Shown here in pieces: positions 1 to 8,153 of a stretch of DNA of 64,000 bases. This DNA is from Cyanobacterium sp. Dongsha4. GTDB lineage: Bacteria; Cyanobacteriota; Cyanobacteriia; Cyanobacteriales; Cyanobacteriaceae. Each line of letters starts with the position of its first letter. Positions within the stretch are counted from its first letter, which is position 1. The DNA is taken from positions 1,687,326-1,751,325 of the forward strand of contig NZ_CP084098.1 in NCBI RefSeq assembly GCF_036345015.1, given 5' to 3'. The notes beneath the pieces were generated by a model. The model saw only the letters and a list, made by a program, of their open reading frames with translations. It was not told the origin of the DNA and searched no databases. Both the position numbers and the translations under genes were made by a program.

Positions 1-988
1 TATCCCCTGCTACTAATTGGGCGATACTGTCTGGCGGTGGTACGGGGCGAATGGTAACGTCCACATCTGGATTAATACCCCCTGTGGCTAAATAGTAACG
101 TAAGAGTAAATTGTGCATAGAATAGGGGAAAGGTACTCCCAACACAAAACCCTTAAAGTCCGCAGGACCGTTGATTTTACCCTTATACTTATTAGAAACG
201 GTGATGGCTTGTCCGTTGATATTTTCGATACTTGCCAATCTTACCCCAAAGGTAGCCGAACCTAATCCCAAAGTCATGGCAATGGGCATGGGTGCTAACA
301 TATGATATGCGTCTAACTCCCCTGCGATCGCAGAATCCCTCACCGCCCCCCAACTCGGCATTTTTACAACCTGAGTGTTTAAGCCGTACTTTTGATAAAA
401 ACCTAAAGGCTCAGACATAATAATCGGAGTAGCACAGGTAATGGGTATAAAGCCCACCTTTAAATCTGTTTTTTCTAAGTTAGAAGTATCAGGGGGAGGG
501 GCATCGGGTTGAGACTCAGGAGTACCAGCATTGTTGCCACAGGCATTAACAAGGGTAACTAAAGCCGCTCCAATGGCTACATTTTGCAAAAATTTACGAC
601 GACTAAATTCACCACTGCGGATAGCATCACCAAAAAATTCTCCAGCTTTTGCACCAAAGGCGGCGGAAAAAGCATTATCCAAACCACCTGCTTGTTTTGC
701 CAATTCTAAGACCAATTTCTCTCTTTTCGGGCTTCCTTTTCCAGCCATTTTTAAGAATAATTCTTTCCTTAATTCTGCGGTGCTTAAGGAGTTGGCAATA
801 TCGAAAGTAACGGGTTTATAAACCCCCATTTTTGTCAAATCACTAATCATCTCAAGAGGATCTTGAGGCATAGTTTGCATAAATTCCCAGTGACTTTGAC
901 TAGGGTGAAATTTACCACATTGGACGCAAAAATTTTCTGCTGTTTTCCATTCATCTCTAGGAGATAAAATTGTTTTTGTTAATGCCAT
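1..988 (-). CDS. ABC transporter substrate-binding protein, NrtA/CmpA-like, partial (3' end off window)
   Basis: The reading frame opens at an ATG at 988 and stays open to the left edge, so the C-terminus is missing. About 200 residues after the lipobox resemble the NrtA/CmpA/SsuA family of periplasmic binding proteins for nitrate, bicarbonate or sulfonates (segments such as KVGFIPITCATPI and LDAYHMLAPMPIA). The N-terminus is odd. A Tat-like SRRKFL (Arg130-Arg131) and a lipobox ending at Cys150 lie about 130 residues in, after a cytosolic-looking segment with a CxxC (CVQCG). The substrate cannot be told from sequence, and no permease or ATPase gene is visible in the window. Family call is firm; substrate is open. 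Confidence 0.8.
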   Translation of the reverse strand, partial: MALTKTILSPRDEWKTAENFCVQCGKFHPSQSHWEFMQTMPQDPLEMISDLTKMGVYKPVTFDIANSLSTAELRKELFLKMAGKGSPKREKLVLELAKQAGGLDNAFSAAFGAKAGEFFGDAIRSGEFSRRKFLQNVAIGAALVTLVNACGNNAGTPESQPDAPPPDTSNLEKTDLKVGFIPITCATPIIMSEPLGFYQKYGLNTQVVKMPSWGAVRDSAIAGELDAYHMLAPMPIAMTLGLGSATFGVRLASIENINGQAITVSNKYKGKINGPADFKGFVLGVPFPYSMHNLLLRYYLATGGINPDVDVTIRPVPPPDSIAQLVAGD

Positions 989-1329
989 AATTACCCAATA
1001 TTAGCAATTTGTATGGGGATATTAAACGGGTTTTTAAGATTAAGTTTTGTAAAGATAAATACAATTATAGAAAATCTTTTCAACAATCAGAAAAAATGTA
1101 AGTTAAATCCGTCTTAACTTAATACCAATGTTTGATGATGTTTGATAACGTTTGCAAATTTCTAGCCGAAAACTATAAACCTGAGTTCGGAGTTCGGTTT
1201 TCGGAGTTCAGAGTTAAAATAGCTAGATGCAGATTCTCTCATCTTATTACAATCAGAAAACCTCGTTTTACCAGAAGTCTAATAAAGTAGAATGAAGAAA
1301 TAGCAATTATTTATTCCGCAATTATTCTC
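989..1329. other. Divergent intergenic region with a heptamer repeat
   Basis: This 341-base AT-rich spacer lies between the leftward transport gene and the rightward MBL gene and should hold both promoters. I see no convincing operator. It contains five GAGTTCG-type heptamers at 1183-1217. Confidence 0.6.
1183..1217. repeat. Heptamer tandem repeat, GAGTTCG family (5 units)
   Basis: Five consecutive 7-base units read GAGTTCG, GAGTTCG, GTTTTCG, GAGTTCA, GAGTTAA. The same family recurs at 17575, 26592, 43182 and 47802, and inverted at 30095. It resembles the short tandemly repeated repetitive (STRR) heptamers known from cyanobacteria. Confidence 0.85.
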
Positions 1330-2088
1330 ATGCAATTAACTTGGTTAGATAGCAACTCATGGTTGATCGAAATGTCTAATACAAGGATTTTACTAGATCC
1401 TTGGTTAGTGGGTTCTTTGGTTTTCGGTAATCTTAAATGGTTACTAGAAGGGAAAAAGAAGACATCTCGCCCTATTCCTGACAATATTGATTTTATTCTT
1501 CTTTCTCAGGGTTTAGAAGATCATGCTCATCCCCCTACTTTAAAGGTTTTAGATCATAATTTACCTGTGGTGGCTTCGGTAAATGCGGGAAAAGTTTGTC
1601 AGGATTTTGGTTATACCAATATCACTACTCTTAAGCATAATGAAAGCTACATTTTTAATGATAAAATTCAAATAGATGCGATCGCAGGTTCTCCCGTTGG
1701 GCCGGGTGTAGTAGAGAATGGATATATTCTTAGAGATTTAATGACTGGGGAATCCATTTATTATGAACCCCACGGCTTTCACTCACCCAATTTACAAAAA
1801 CAAGAATCAATTACCACAATTATTACTCCTTTAACTAACATCAAAATTCCTTTCCTTGGCCCTGTTATTAAAGGTCAAGAAACTGCGGTAGAAGTCTGCC
1901 GTTGGCTTAATCCTCAATATATTCTGTCCACAGCCGCAGGAGGAGATATAGATTTTGACGGTTTATTGGTCAATCTTTTAAAACCTGATGGCACTATTGA
2001 AAGACTGCGTAATTTGTTAAAAGAGGCTAACTTATCTGTAAATGTTATTGAGCCTCAACCCGGAGAAAAGATAGTTATTACCAAGTAG
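1330..2088 (+). CDS. MBL-fold (UlaG-like) protein with degenerate metal site
   Basis: The 252-residue protein has the opening of a metallo-beta-lactamase fold: WLDSNSWLIE, then RILLDPWL, as in UlaG-like hydrolases. The metal-binding motif, normally THxHxDH, here reads SQGLEDHAH (Ser59-His67). Asp64 and His65 remain, but the two upstream histidines are Gln60 and Leu62. Activity as a zinc hydrolase is therefore doubtful; it may bind a single metal or none. It stands alone between two leftward genes. The fold assignment is fairly sure; no substrate can be named. Confidence 0.75.
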   Translation: MQLTWLDSNSWLIEMSNTRILLDPWLVGSLVFGNLKWLLEGKKKTSRPIPDNIDFILLSQGLEDHAHPPTLKVLDHNLPVVASVNAGKVCQDFGYTNITTLKHNESYIFNDKIQIDAIAGSPVGPGVVENGYILRDLMTGESIYYEPHGFHSPNLQKQESITTIITPLTNIKIPFLGPVIKGQETAVEVCRWLNPQYILSTAAGGDIDFDGLLVNLLKPDGTIERLRNLLKEANLSVNVIEPQPGEKIVITK

Positions 2089-2138
2089 GCAAAGTCAAAG
2101 TTAAAAGGGCAATAAACAAAGATAATTAATTAGTTTAT

Positions 2139-2218
2139 CCCTAATACCCCAACACCCCAATACTCCAACACCCTAATATCCTAATAACCCAAAACCTCAA
2201 ACCATCAACACCCCAAAA
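2139..2218. repeat. Octamer tandem repeat, CCCCAAYA-like (10 units)
   Basis: Ten successive 8-base units with consensus CCCCAACA/CCCTAATA fill most of the spacer between the convergent MBL and phosphomutase genes. The period is 8, not the 7 found elsewhere in this window. The last unit ends 11 bases before the stop codon of the phosphomutase gene. Confidence 0.85.
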
Positions 2219-2229
2219 TCAAGCTATTT

Positions 2230-3666
2230 TTATCCTTTCGTTGCCCATTCTTTTGCCCAATGGAGATTTTCTTGGACTATTTTTAAAGTAGGTGCTTCTG
2301 AATATAAACGCAATAATGGTTCAGTACCACTGAAACGAATTAATAGCCAACTATTATCTTCAAGACGGTATTTATAGCCATCAATGGCAAGGCAATCGAT
2401 TACTTTCTTTCCCGCTATTTCTGTAAGGGGATTGTCTGAAAGTTTCTGTTGTAAGAGGTTTTTTTGTTCCAAATTTTTCAAAGGTAGATCGATGCGATCG
2501 TACTCTGAGGTAAAATTGACTTGTTGACGGAGGTTATTGTATAAATCACTAATATCTTTTCCTGATTCTACCACTGCTTCAAGGACATATAAAGCAGATA
2601 ACAAAGCATCCCTTTCGGGGATATGATTACTGTAGCCCACTCCTCCTGATTCTTCTCCTCCTACTAAAACTTGATTTTGTAACATTCTTTCTGCAATGTA
2701 TTTATAACCGATCGCAGTCTCGGAGATAGGAATATTCATAAACTGAGCTATTTTGGGTATTAAGTCCGATCCGCTCACCGTTTTGACAATTTCCCCCTTC
2801 ATTCCTTTTCTTTGGGCTAAATGCTCAATTAAAACGGGAATCAAAATTTGCGTACTACAGAAGTTTCCCTGTCCATCAACTGCGGCAATGCGATCGCAAT
2901 CTCCATCGAAGACTAAGCCCATTCGCAACCCATGAGGGTTATTTTTAGTATCTTCCTTGACTCTACGGAATAATTCAGAGATATAACGAGGTAAAGGTTC
3001 AGGCGCACCACCATCGAAAAGAGGATCTCGATTAGCGTTAATTTCTTCTATATCACAGCCTAATAAACGACGTAGCCCCCCAGAAGCCGAGCCGTGCATC
3101 ACGTCTACAAATATTTTTAATTTGCCAGATGCGATCGCATCTCTGATAATATTAACATTGACTTGAGAACTTAATTGTTGACAGTAGCTTTCCCAAGGAT
3201 TAAATAATGTAATACTACCTTCTTTATTGCTAGTAATAGCTTCATCCTTAGCGATTAAGGCTTCAATTTTCTGAGTTACATCTTCAGTGACAGAACCACC
3301 AAAAGCTCCTTTTACCTTTAAGCCTAAGTATTTTGCAGGATTATGACTAGCGGTTAAAACTAAAGCACCTAAAGCATTTTTTTCCTTCGCCGCCCAACTA
3401 AAAGCAGGAGTTGGAGCAAAACTATCTGATAACAACACATCAAAACCAGCTTCCTGTAAGCTATCGGCCGCCAACCTCGCAAAATCTTCCGCTAAAAAAC
3501 GGCGATCGAATCCTACAATCATTAAATTAGAATTGGGGTTATATTCCCGTAAAACATGAGCCGACAAAGGTGCTAATTTTGCCACTCGCTCAAAAGTAAA
3601 ATCGGCGGCAATAACTCCGCGCCAACCGTCTGTACCAAATTTGATCGGATTTACTGTAAAAGCCAT
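2230..3666 (-). CDS. Phosphoglucomutase/phosphomannomutase family protein
   Basis: A 478-residue alpha-D-phosphohexomutase that interconverts hexose 1- and 6-phosphates in the cytoplasm. All family landmarks are present: the phosphoserine loop TASHNP with Ser107, the Mg-binding loop DGDCDR at 254-259, the sugar-binding GEESGG at 337-342, and the phosphate-binding RFSGTEP at 444-450. Length is near the family norm. The start is the first ATG, just before FGTDGWRG. Substrate (glucose, mannose or glucosamine) is not decided by these motifs. Single gene, with repeats on both sides. Confidence 0.92.
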   Translation of the reverse strand: MAFTVNPIKFGTDGWRGVIAADFTFERVAKLAPLSAHVLREYNPNSNLMIVGFDRRFLAEDFARLAADSLQEAGFDVLLSDSFAPTPAFSWAAKEKNALGALVLTASHNPAKYLGLKVKGAFGGSVTEDVTQKIEALIAKDEAITSNKEGSITLFNPWESYCQQLSSQVNVNIIRDAIASGKLKIFVDVMHGSASGGLRRLLGCDIEEINANRDPLFDGGAPEPLPRYISELFRRVKEDTKNNPHGLRMGLVFDGDCDRIAAVDGQGNFCSTQILIPVLIEHLAQRKGMKGEIVKTVSGSDLIPKIAQFMNIPISETAIGYKYIAERMLQNQVLVGGEESGGVGYSNHIPERDALLSALYVLEAVVESGKDISDLYNNLRQQVNFTSEYDRIDLPLKNLEQKNLLQQKLSDNPLTEIAGKKVIDCLAIDGYKYRLEDNSWLLIRFSGTEPLLRLYSEAPTLKIVQENLHWAKEWATKG

Positions 3667-3694
3667 GATTTTTAATAAGTAATGAAATTAGACA

Positions 3695-3722
3695 GGGGTT
3701 TGGGGTGTTGGGTGTTGGGACA
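3695..3722. repeat. Heptamer repeat, GGGGTGT family (4 units)
   Basis: Four 7-base units (GGGGTTT, GGGGTGT, TGGGTGT, TGGGACA) lie just upstream of the phosphohexomutase start codon. Confidence 0.7.
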
Positions 3723-3826
3723 GTAAATAAGTAAGGAGTAATCGATAGGAGTCAGAAGTTCAGAGTTTGTGTTATTGACTATTTATTATTTTATTATTCA
3801 CTCCATCACTACCTAAACCGAATAAT

Positions 3827-4339
3827 TTAATCTTGAACTGAGGTAAAGTCATTAAACGCAAGGCGAATTTGCTCTAAGCGACGACGATTCACCCCTAAAT
3901 CAGACTCTCCCAAACGAGAAGCTGATCGCCATTGTACTACTTTTTCATCTTCAGGAAAATAAAATTCGGCATCATCCACAAAGCCCATAATTTTACTTCT
4001 TGATTCAGTGCGGATATAGTTATCTGTTTTTTCTACTATCACGGTATCAGGTACAACAGAAAGGATTTTGAGAAAATTATTGTAAGCAGAAGTGCGATCG
4101 CTGTTATACTTTAACGGTTTGATGTAGTGAGTTTCATCCTCTGTTTGACTAATAACACAATTAGGAGAAGGAGGACATTGTTTTAATTTACCATCTTTTA
4201 CCCCTAAATTCGTAGGCACACTCCCCTCAAAATGGAAAATAGAAGCCATTGCAGGTTTTTCCCATGAAACAGAGAAAAGCAAGGATAATACGATAATTAA
4301 TGAACCAACAAAGGAAATGAGTGCAGACATATTCGACAA
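3827..4339 (-). CDS. DUF1499 family protein, membrane-anchored or secreted
   Basis: A 170-residue protein with an N-terminal hydrophobic segment (about residues 8-30) that could be a signal peptide or anchor. The DUF1499 domain follows and includes the CPPSPNCV signature and the end segment FRSASRL-like QWRSASRLGESDLGVNR. The function of DUF1499 is not known. It is often found as a small lipoprotein-like or thylakoid/periplasmic protein in phototrophs. Single gene. The start shown is the first ATG upstream of the hydrophobic segment. Confidence 0.85.
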   Translation of the reverse strand: MSNMSALISFVGSLIIVLSLLFSVSWEKPAMASIFHFEGSVPTNLGVKDGKLKQCPPSPNCVISQTEDETHYIKPLKYNSDRTSAYNNFLKILSVVPDTVIVEKTDNYIRTESRSKIMGFVDDAEFYFPEDEKVVQWRSASRLGESDLGVNRRRLEQIRLAFNDFTSVQD

Positions 4340-4760
4340 AAACTAAATCAGGTTTGCCCATAAGTTTACTGGTGTAAGGGGTGAATGGGCAATAGTCATA
4401 AACATGAAGATGAATTTCTATGGGGAAATAATTAATTTTCTTAACTCTTGCTTCTCACCCAACTTTTACAAAAAGTTTATTACCTGAATCCTAATACCTA
4501 TCATCGCTTCATCGCTTATAAGTTATTTTTGCTTAAAGTAAATGATAAAAAATTGCAACAACTCTTGAAAATATTTTTCAACTGATCTAAAATATAAACA
4601 TTGAAAAATAATCATAATAACTATTGAAAATTATCTGAATCAAAAATAGTAAAAATAGACTAACTAGGAAACAAAAAAGTAAAAATACGGTAGTTATTAT
4701 CGAAAAAAACTATGCAAAACTCTAAGACGAAAAGTCTAAATTGCGAGGCAAAGAAATAAA
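4340..4760. other. Long AT-rich spacer upstream of split feoB
   Basis: This 421-base spacer contains no credible gene. It should carry promoters for the DUF1499 gene (left) and feoB (right), and it includes a Fur-box-like site at 4607-4624. Confidence 0.6.
4607..4624. promoter_or_regulatory. Fur-box-like site upstream of feoB
   Basis: Three adjacent hexamers AATAAT, CATAAT and AACTAT approximate the NATWAT array definition of a Fur box. The site lies about 137 bases before the feoB start. The region is AT-rich, so chance matches are likely; position before an iron transporter is the main support. Confidence 0.35.
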
Positions 4761-5357
4761 ATGAATTGTCATCAATGTCAAAGCAAAACTTGTCATTCTC
4801 ACAACAAAAATAATTGGTTTTCATCTCTATTTAAGAAAAAAAAGACTAAAGCTATTGAGAGAGAAACTACAGGAAAAATTGCTTTAGTAGGAATGCCAAA
4901 TGTAGGAAAAAGTGTTTTATTTAATACCTTAACTGGTATTTATGTTGATGTATCTAATTATCCCGGCACAACGGTAGAAATTTCTCAAGGAAAATGTCAA
5001 ATAGATAATGATTATTTTTCCATTATTGATACTCCGGGGATGTATTCTTTACTGCCTATCACCGAAGAAGAAAGAGTGGCTAGAGATTTACTATTGCAAG
5101 ACTCTTTGTCTCTTGCTATTCATGTGGTTGAAGCTAAAAACTTAGCCCGAATGTTAACCCTTACTTTTCAGTTAATTGAAGCTGGTTTTCCTACTTTATT
5201 AGCAGTGAATATGATTGATGAAGCAGAGAAATTAAAAATAAAAATTGATCCCCTTACTTTAGAAGATAAATTGGGGATTCCCGTAGTCAAAATGTCTGCG
5301 GCAACAGGTTTCGGAGTAGATCAATTAAAACGGAGAATTTTAAGTTATGTCAGCTAA
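4761..5357 (+). CDS. feoB: FeoB GTPase domain (N-terminal half of split FeoB)
   Basis: A 198-residue G protein that corresponds to the cytosolic domain of the ferrous iron transporter FeoB. The G motifs are clear: G1 GMPNVGKS (44-51), G2 around Thr70-Thr71, G3 DTPG (90-93), G4 NMID (150-153) and G5 SAAT (179-182). The N-terminus is cysteine- and histidine-rich (MNCHQCQSKTCHSH), a possible metal-binding tail. The membrane domain is on a separate frame that starts 11 bases before this stop. In most bacteria both halves are one protein. The split point falls exactly at the end of the G domain, so it could be a natural split, a programmed frameshift or a mutation. Confidence 0.88.
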   Translation: MNCHQCQSKTCHSHNKNNWFSSLFKKKKTKAIERETTGKIALVGMPNVGKSVLFNTLTGIYVDVSNYPGTTVEISQGKCQIDNDYFSIIDTPGMYSLLPITEEERVARDLLLQDSLSLAIHVVEAKNLARMLTLTFQLIEAGFPTLLAVNMIDEAEKLKIKIDPLTLEDKLGIPVVKMSAATGFGVDQLKRRILSYVS

Positions 5358-6810
5358 TATTACCTATCCTAATATTATTGAAAAAGGTTTAGAAAAAATA
5401 GAATCTTTTTTAAGTCAAGAAGCAGAATTATTTTTTCAGCAAAATCCCCTAATTTCTCGCCGTAGCTTAGCCTTATTAGTCATTCAAAGAGACAGAGAAG
5501 TTATCGCTAATTTGCAACAATATATTCCTAGTATTTCTCCTATTGAAGAAATTATCTATGATGTACAAACTCAATTAGGTAAATCTATCACAGAGGCGAT
5601 CGCATTTACTAGACAACAGAAAGCCTTAGAAATTGAACAACAAGTATTGCAAGATAATAGCGATAGTCAGAGAGGAATTGGAGAAAAACTACATCAATGG
5701 ATGATTAATCCTCTCACAGGATTTCCGATTTTAGCCCTCGTGCTTTACTATGGAATTTATCAATTTGTCGGTAACTTTGGTGCAGGCACATTAGTTGATT
5801 TAATTGAAGGGTTTTTCGAGGAGAATATTAACCCCTTTGTTAACCATATCGTTGCCCAAATTTTTCCATGGGTAGTAATTCAAGACTTATTCGCCAATGA
5901 CTACGGTATCGTCACCCTAGGTATTCGCTACGCTACAGCGATTATTTTACCCATTGTTGCAACTTATTTCCTCATGTTTTCCCTTTTAGAAGACACAGGA
6001 TATTTACCTCGTTTATCTCTCATGTTAGACAGAGTCTTTAAAACTATGGGATTATCAGGAAGGGCCGTCATTCCTATTGTTTTAGGCTTGGGCTGTGATA
6101 CTATGGCGACAGTGGTTACTCGCACTCTCGAAACTAAAAGAGAAAGAATTATTGCAACCTTCTTACTTGCCCTAGCCATACCCTGTGCGGCTCAATGGGG
6201 CGTTATCTTAGGGTTATTAGCAAAAAATCCCCTTGCTTTATCAATATGGGCAGTAGTGGTTTTAGGTATATTTTTGTTAGCAGGATTTTTAACCTCTCGT
6301 TTCTTACCAGGTAAACCTGCTCAATTTTATATGGAAGTGCCTCCTTTGAGGATGCCCAAAATTGAAAATATTATCACTAAAACCGTGATTAGAATGAAAT
6401 GGTATTTCTGGGAAATTATCCCCCTATTCATTTACGCATCTATTCTTATTTGGTTTGGTAAATTAACAGGTTTATTTAGCTTAATCATTAGTTGGATTAA
6501 TCCCATCACCCTTGCATTAGGTTTACCTGAAGAAGTATCCCCTATTTTCTTATATGGATTTTTCCGCAGAGACTATGGTGCGGCAGGATTGTTTGATATT
6601 CAAAGCAATGCAGGATTAACAGGTAATCAGTTGGTGGTTTGTGCCATTATTTTAACTCTGTTTTTACCCTGTATCGCTCAATTTCAAGTGATGTTGAAAG
6701 AGAGAGGATGGAAAACTACTTTAGCAATGGTATCTTTTATTTTTCCCTTTGCCTTTTTTGTTGGTTATTTAGTCAATCAAGGCTTAAATATTATTCACCT
6801 CACTATCTAA
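5347..6810 (+). CDS. feoB: FeoB membrane domain (C-terminal half of split FeoB)
   Basis: A 487-residue membrane protein. Residues 1-115 look like the rest of the cytosolic helical domain (NIIEKGLEKIESFL matches the usual FeoB post-GTPase helix). Then come several membrane spans with LLEDTGYLPR (213-222) and two Gate-like motifs, VLGLGCDTMATVVTRT with Cys250 and LALAIPCAAQWG with Cys280. Both Gate cysteines are kept, but the first motif lacks the proline of the common GCTVPA form, so this is a divergent FeoB. Start codon overlaps the GTPase gene by 11 bases, which favours translational coupling. Probably Fe(II) import across the plasma membrane. Confidence 0.88.
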   Translation: MSANITYPNIIEKGLEKIESFLSQEAELFFQQNPLISRRSLALLVIQRDREVIANLQQYIPSISPIEEIIYDVQTQLGKSITEAIAFTRQQKALEIEQQVLQDNSDSQRGIGEKLHQWMINPLTGFPILALVLYYGIYQFVGNFGAGTLVDLIEGFFEENINPFVNHIVAQIFPWVVIQDLFANDYGIVTLGIRYATAIILPIVATYFLMFSLLEDTGYLPRLSLMLDRVFKTMGLSGRAVIPIVLGLGCDTMATVVTRTLETKRERIIATFLLALAIPCAAQWGVILGLLAKNPLALSIWAVVVLGIFLLAGFLTSRFLPGKPAQFYMEVPPLRMPKIENIITKTVIRMKWYFWEIIPLFIYASILIWFGKLTGLFSLIISWINPITLALGLPEEVSPIFLYGFFRRDYGAAGLFDIQSNAGLTGNQLVVCAIILTLFLPCIAQFQVMLKERGWKTTLAMVSFIFPFAFFVGYLVNQGLNIIHLTI

Positions 6811-7039
6811 TTTTTCTAACCCTGTGAGAAGTTTTACTTTCTATTTACAGGCAAAATACCTGCTGTAGGGTTTTAATATGCGAAAGTCTATTAAGTTGGA
6901 TAATATCTAACTCCTACGCACTAAATATTAAGTTTTGTAACAAGTAATTGTTAACAATTCCTAGCTGTAAGTGCAAATTAAAACCATTATCTATAAACAT
7001 AAAACCCAATTTTGTTAAATTCGTTTTACAGATAGTTTC

Positions 7040-7480
7040 ATGTCAGGAGTTTCTCAAGTTAATATTATAGAGTCGATCGCAACTTTAAAAACCTTATTAA
7101 ACGAGCAGAAAACTTCTGATAACTTTCAGAAAATCCAAGTTTTATATCTACTCAAAAGTAAACAAGTAAAAACCATCACAGAAGTAGCCAAAATAGTAGG
7201 CAAACATCGAGTAACAATTCAATGGTGGTTAAGATGTTATCAACAACAAGGAATACAACAGTTTTTAAGAGATAAAAAAGATAAAAATAGCGGCGGCAGA
7301 AAATCAATTATTTCCGATAGTGTTATCAAAATATTAACAGAAAAGCTGAAAGACACTCCCGATTTTAAAACTTATAAAGACATTCAACACTGGCTAAATC
7401 AAGAGTTTCAAATTCAAGTTAGTTATGATGTGGTTTATTATTTAGTCAGAAAAAAACTTAAATACACTCTCAAAAAATGA
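7040..7480 (+). CDS. Winged-helix/HTH protein, IS630 transposase N-terminus-like
   Basis: A 146-residue protein with a helix-turn-helix of the type found at the N-terminus of IS630-family transposases (EVAKIVGKHRVTIQWWLRCY, then GGRKS and a second winged segment). The DDE catalytic domain is absent and no terminal inverted repeats are seen, so this is not a complete insertion sequence. Its stop overlaps the start of the next gene by four bases (ATGA), which suggests a kept operon and a DNA-binding role. It could still be a domesticated or eroded transposase half. Confidence 0.7.
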   Translation: MSGVSQVNIIESIATLKTLLNEQKTSDNFQKIQVLYLLKSKQVKTITEVAKIVGKHRVTIQWWLRCYQQQGIQQFLRDKKDKNSGGRKSIISDSVIKILTEKLKDTPDFKTYKDIQHWLNQEFQIQVSYDVVYYLVRKKLKYTLKK

Positions 7481-7814
7481 AATTGCCTCAAGATGCAATC
7501 ATTACCGAAGCAAAGCTAACAAAATATTTATTAAAATGGAAACCTATTGATGATAAATCACAATTTTTATTAAAAGCAGGTTATACGATAACAACTGCAA
7601 AACAATTAGAAAAAGATTTACGAGAACAAATTTTACCTTTAAATGCCGTTTATACTGAAAGTAATAATTTTGGAGAGAAATATGAAATTAAAGGACAATT
7701 AAAAGGAATTAATGGAGTCATTTTAATTGTAATTACTATCTTATCTGGATGATAGAATTTGACTCAGAAAAAACCAAGTTCATTACACTATATCCTAATA
7801 AGGAGATAAAATGA
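7477..7814 (+). pseudogene. DUF6883 protein, frameshifted near its 3' end
   Basis: The frame from ATG 7477 encodes 91 residues typical of DUF6883 (LLKAGYTITTAKQLEKDLRE) and stops at TGA 7750-7752. A different frame of the same strand continues from 7746 with WMIEFDSEKTKFITLYP, which looks like the normal family C-terminus, and ends at TGA 7812-7814. That stop overlaps the ATG of the next gene (7811). A one-base insertion or two-base deletion near 7735-7746 would explain this. The first frame may still be translated into a shortened protein. The function of DUF6883 is unknown; it is often paired with DUF4926. Confidence 0.7.
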
Positions 7815-8062
7815 TGAAATTTGAATTATTTACAAGAGTTGCCTTAAAAGAAAATATACCGAAATATAATTTATGTGAGGGAGATATTGCCACTATTGTT
7901 GAATATCATCCCGTTAAAAATGGGGAAGATGGCTATAGTTTAGAAGTATTTAATACCATCAGTGAAACCATTGCCGTTATAACTATTGAGGAATCGAAAA
8001 TCGAATATTTAAGAGAAAATAAGGTGCTTTCAGTAAGAATTTTACAACCGATTTTTACCTAG
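7811..8062 (+). CDS. DUF4926 domain protein
   Basis: An 83-residue protein with a small SH3-like beta pattern (FTRVALKENIPKYNLCEGDIATIVEY, then GYSLEVFN) that matches DUF4926. A purine-rich AAGGAGATAAA precedes the start; either ATG 7811 or ATG 7814 could serve. It overlaps the restored DUF6883 frame by four bases (ATGA), as expected of coupled partners. The pair recurs in cyanobacteria and may be a toxin-antitoxin or immunity-type module, but that is inference. Confidence 0.7.
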   Translation: MMKFELFTRVALKENIPKYNLCEGDIATIVEYHPVKNGEDGYSLEVFNTISETIAVITIEESKIEYLRENKVLSVRILQPIFT

Positions 8063-8079
8063 TTAATACACTTCAAAAA

Positions 8080-8096
8080 TCGGGCTAGAAGCCCGA
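8080..8096. terminator. Hairpin between convergent genes
   Basis: A perfect 7-bp stem (TCGGGCT/AGCCCGA) with an AGA loop lies between the convergent DUF4926 and frp genes. Neither side has a long T-run, so it is a weak or bidirectional terminator candidate. Confidence 0.45.
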
Positions 8097-8153
8097 AATA
8101 CGGTTTTATAATGTGGGGAAATTTCTTTCGACACTTAAGCTAAAACCTAAAAC

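Noticed and set aside
531-821. Plus-strand open frame opposite the substrate-binding protein gene
   Set aside because: The minus-strand frame has clear family motifs across the same bases.
7040-7752. IS630 insertion sequence
   Set aside because: Only the HTH half is present; no DDE domain, terminal inverted repeats or TA target duplication could be seen.
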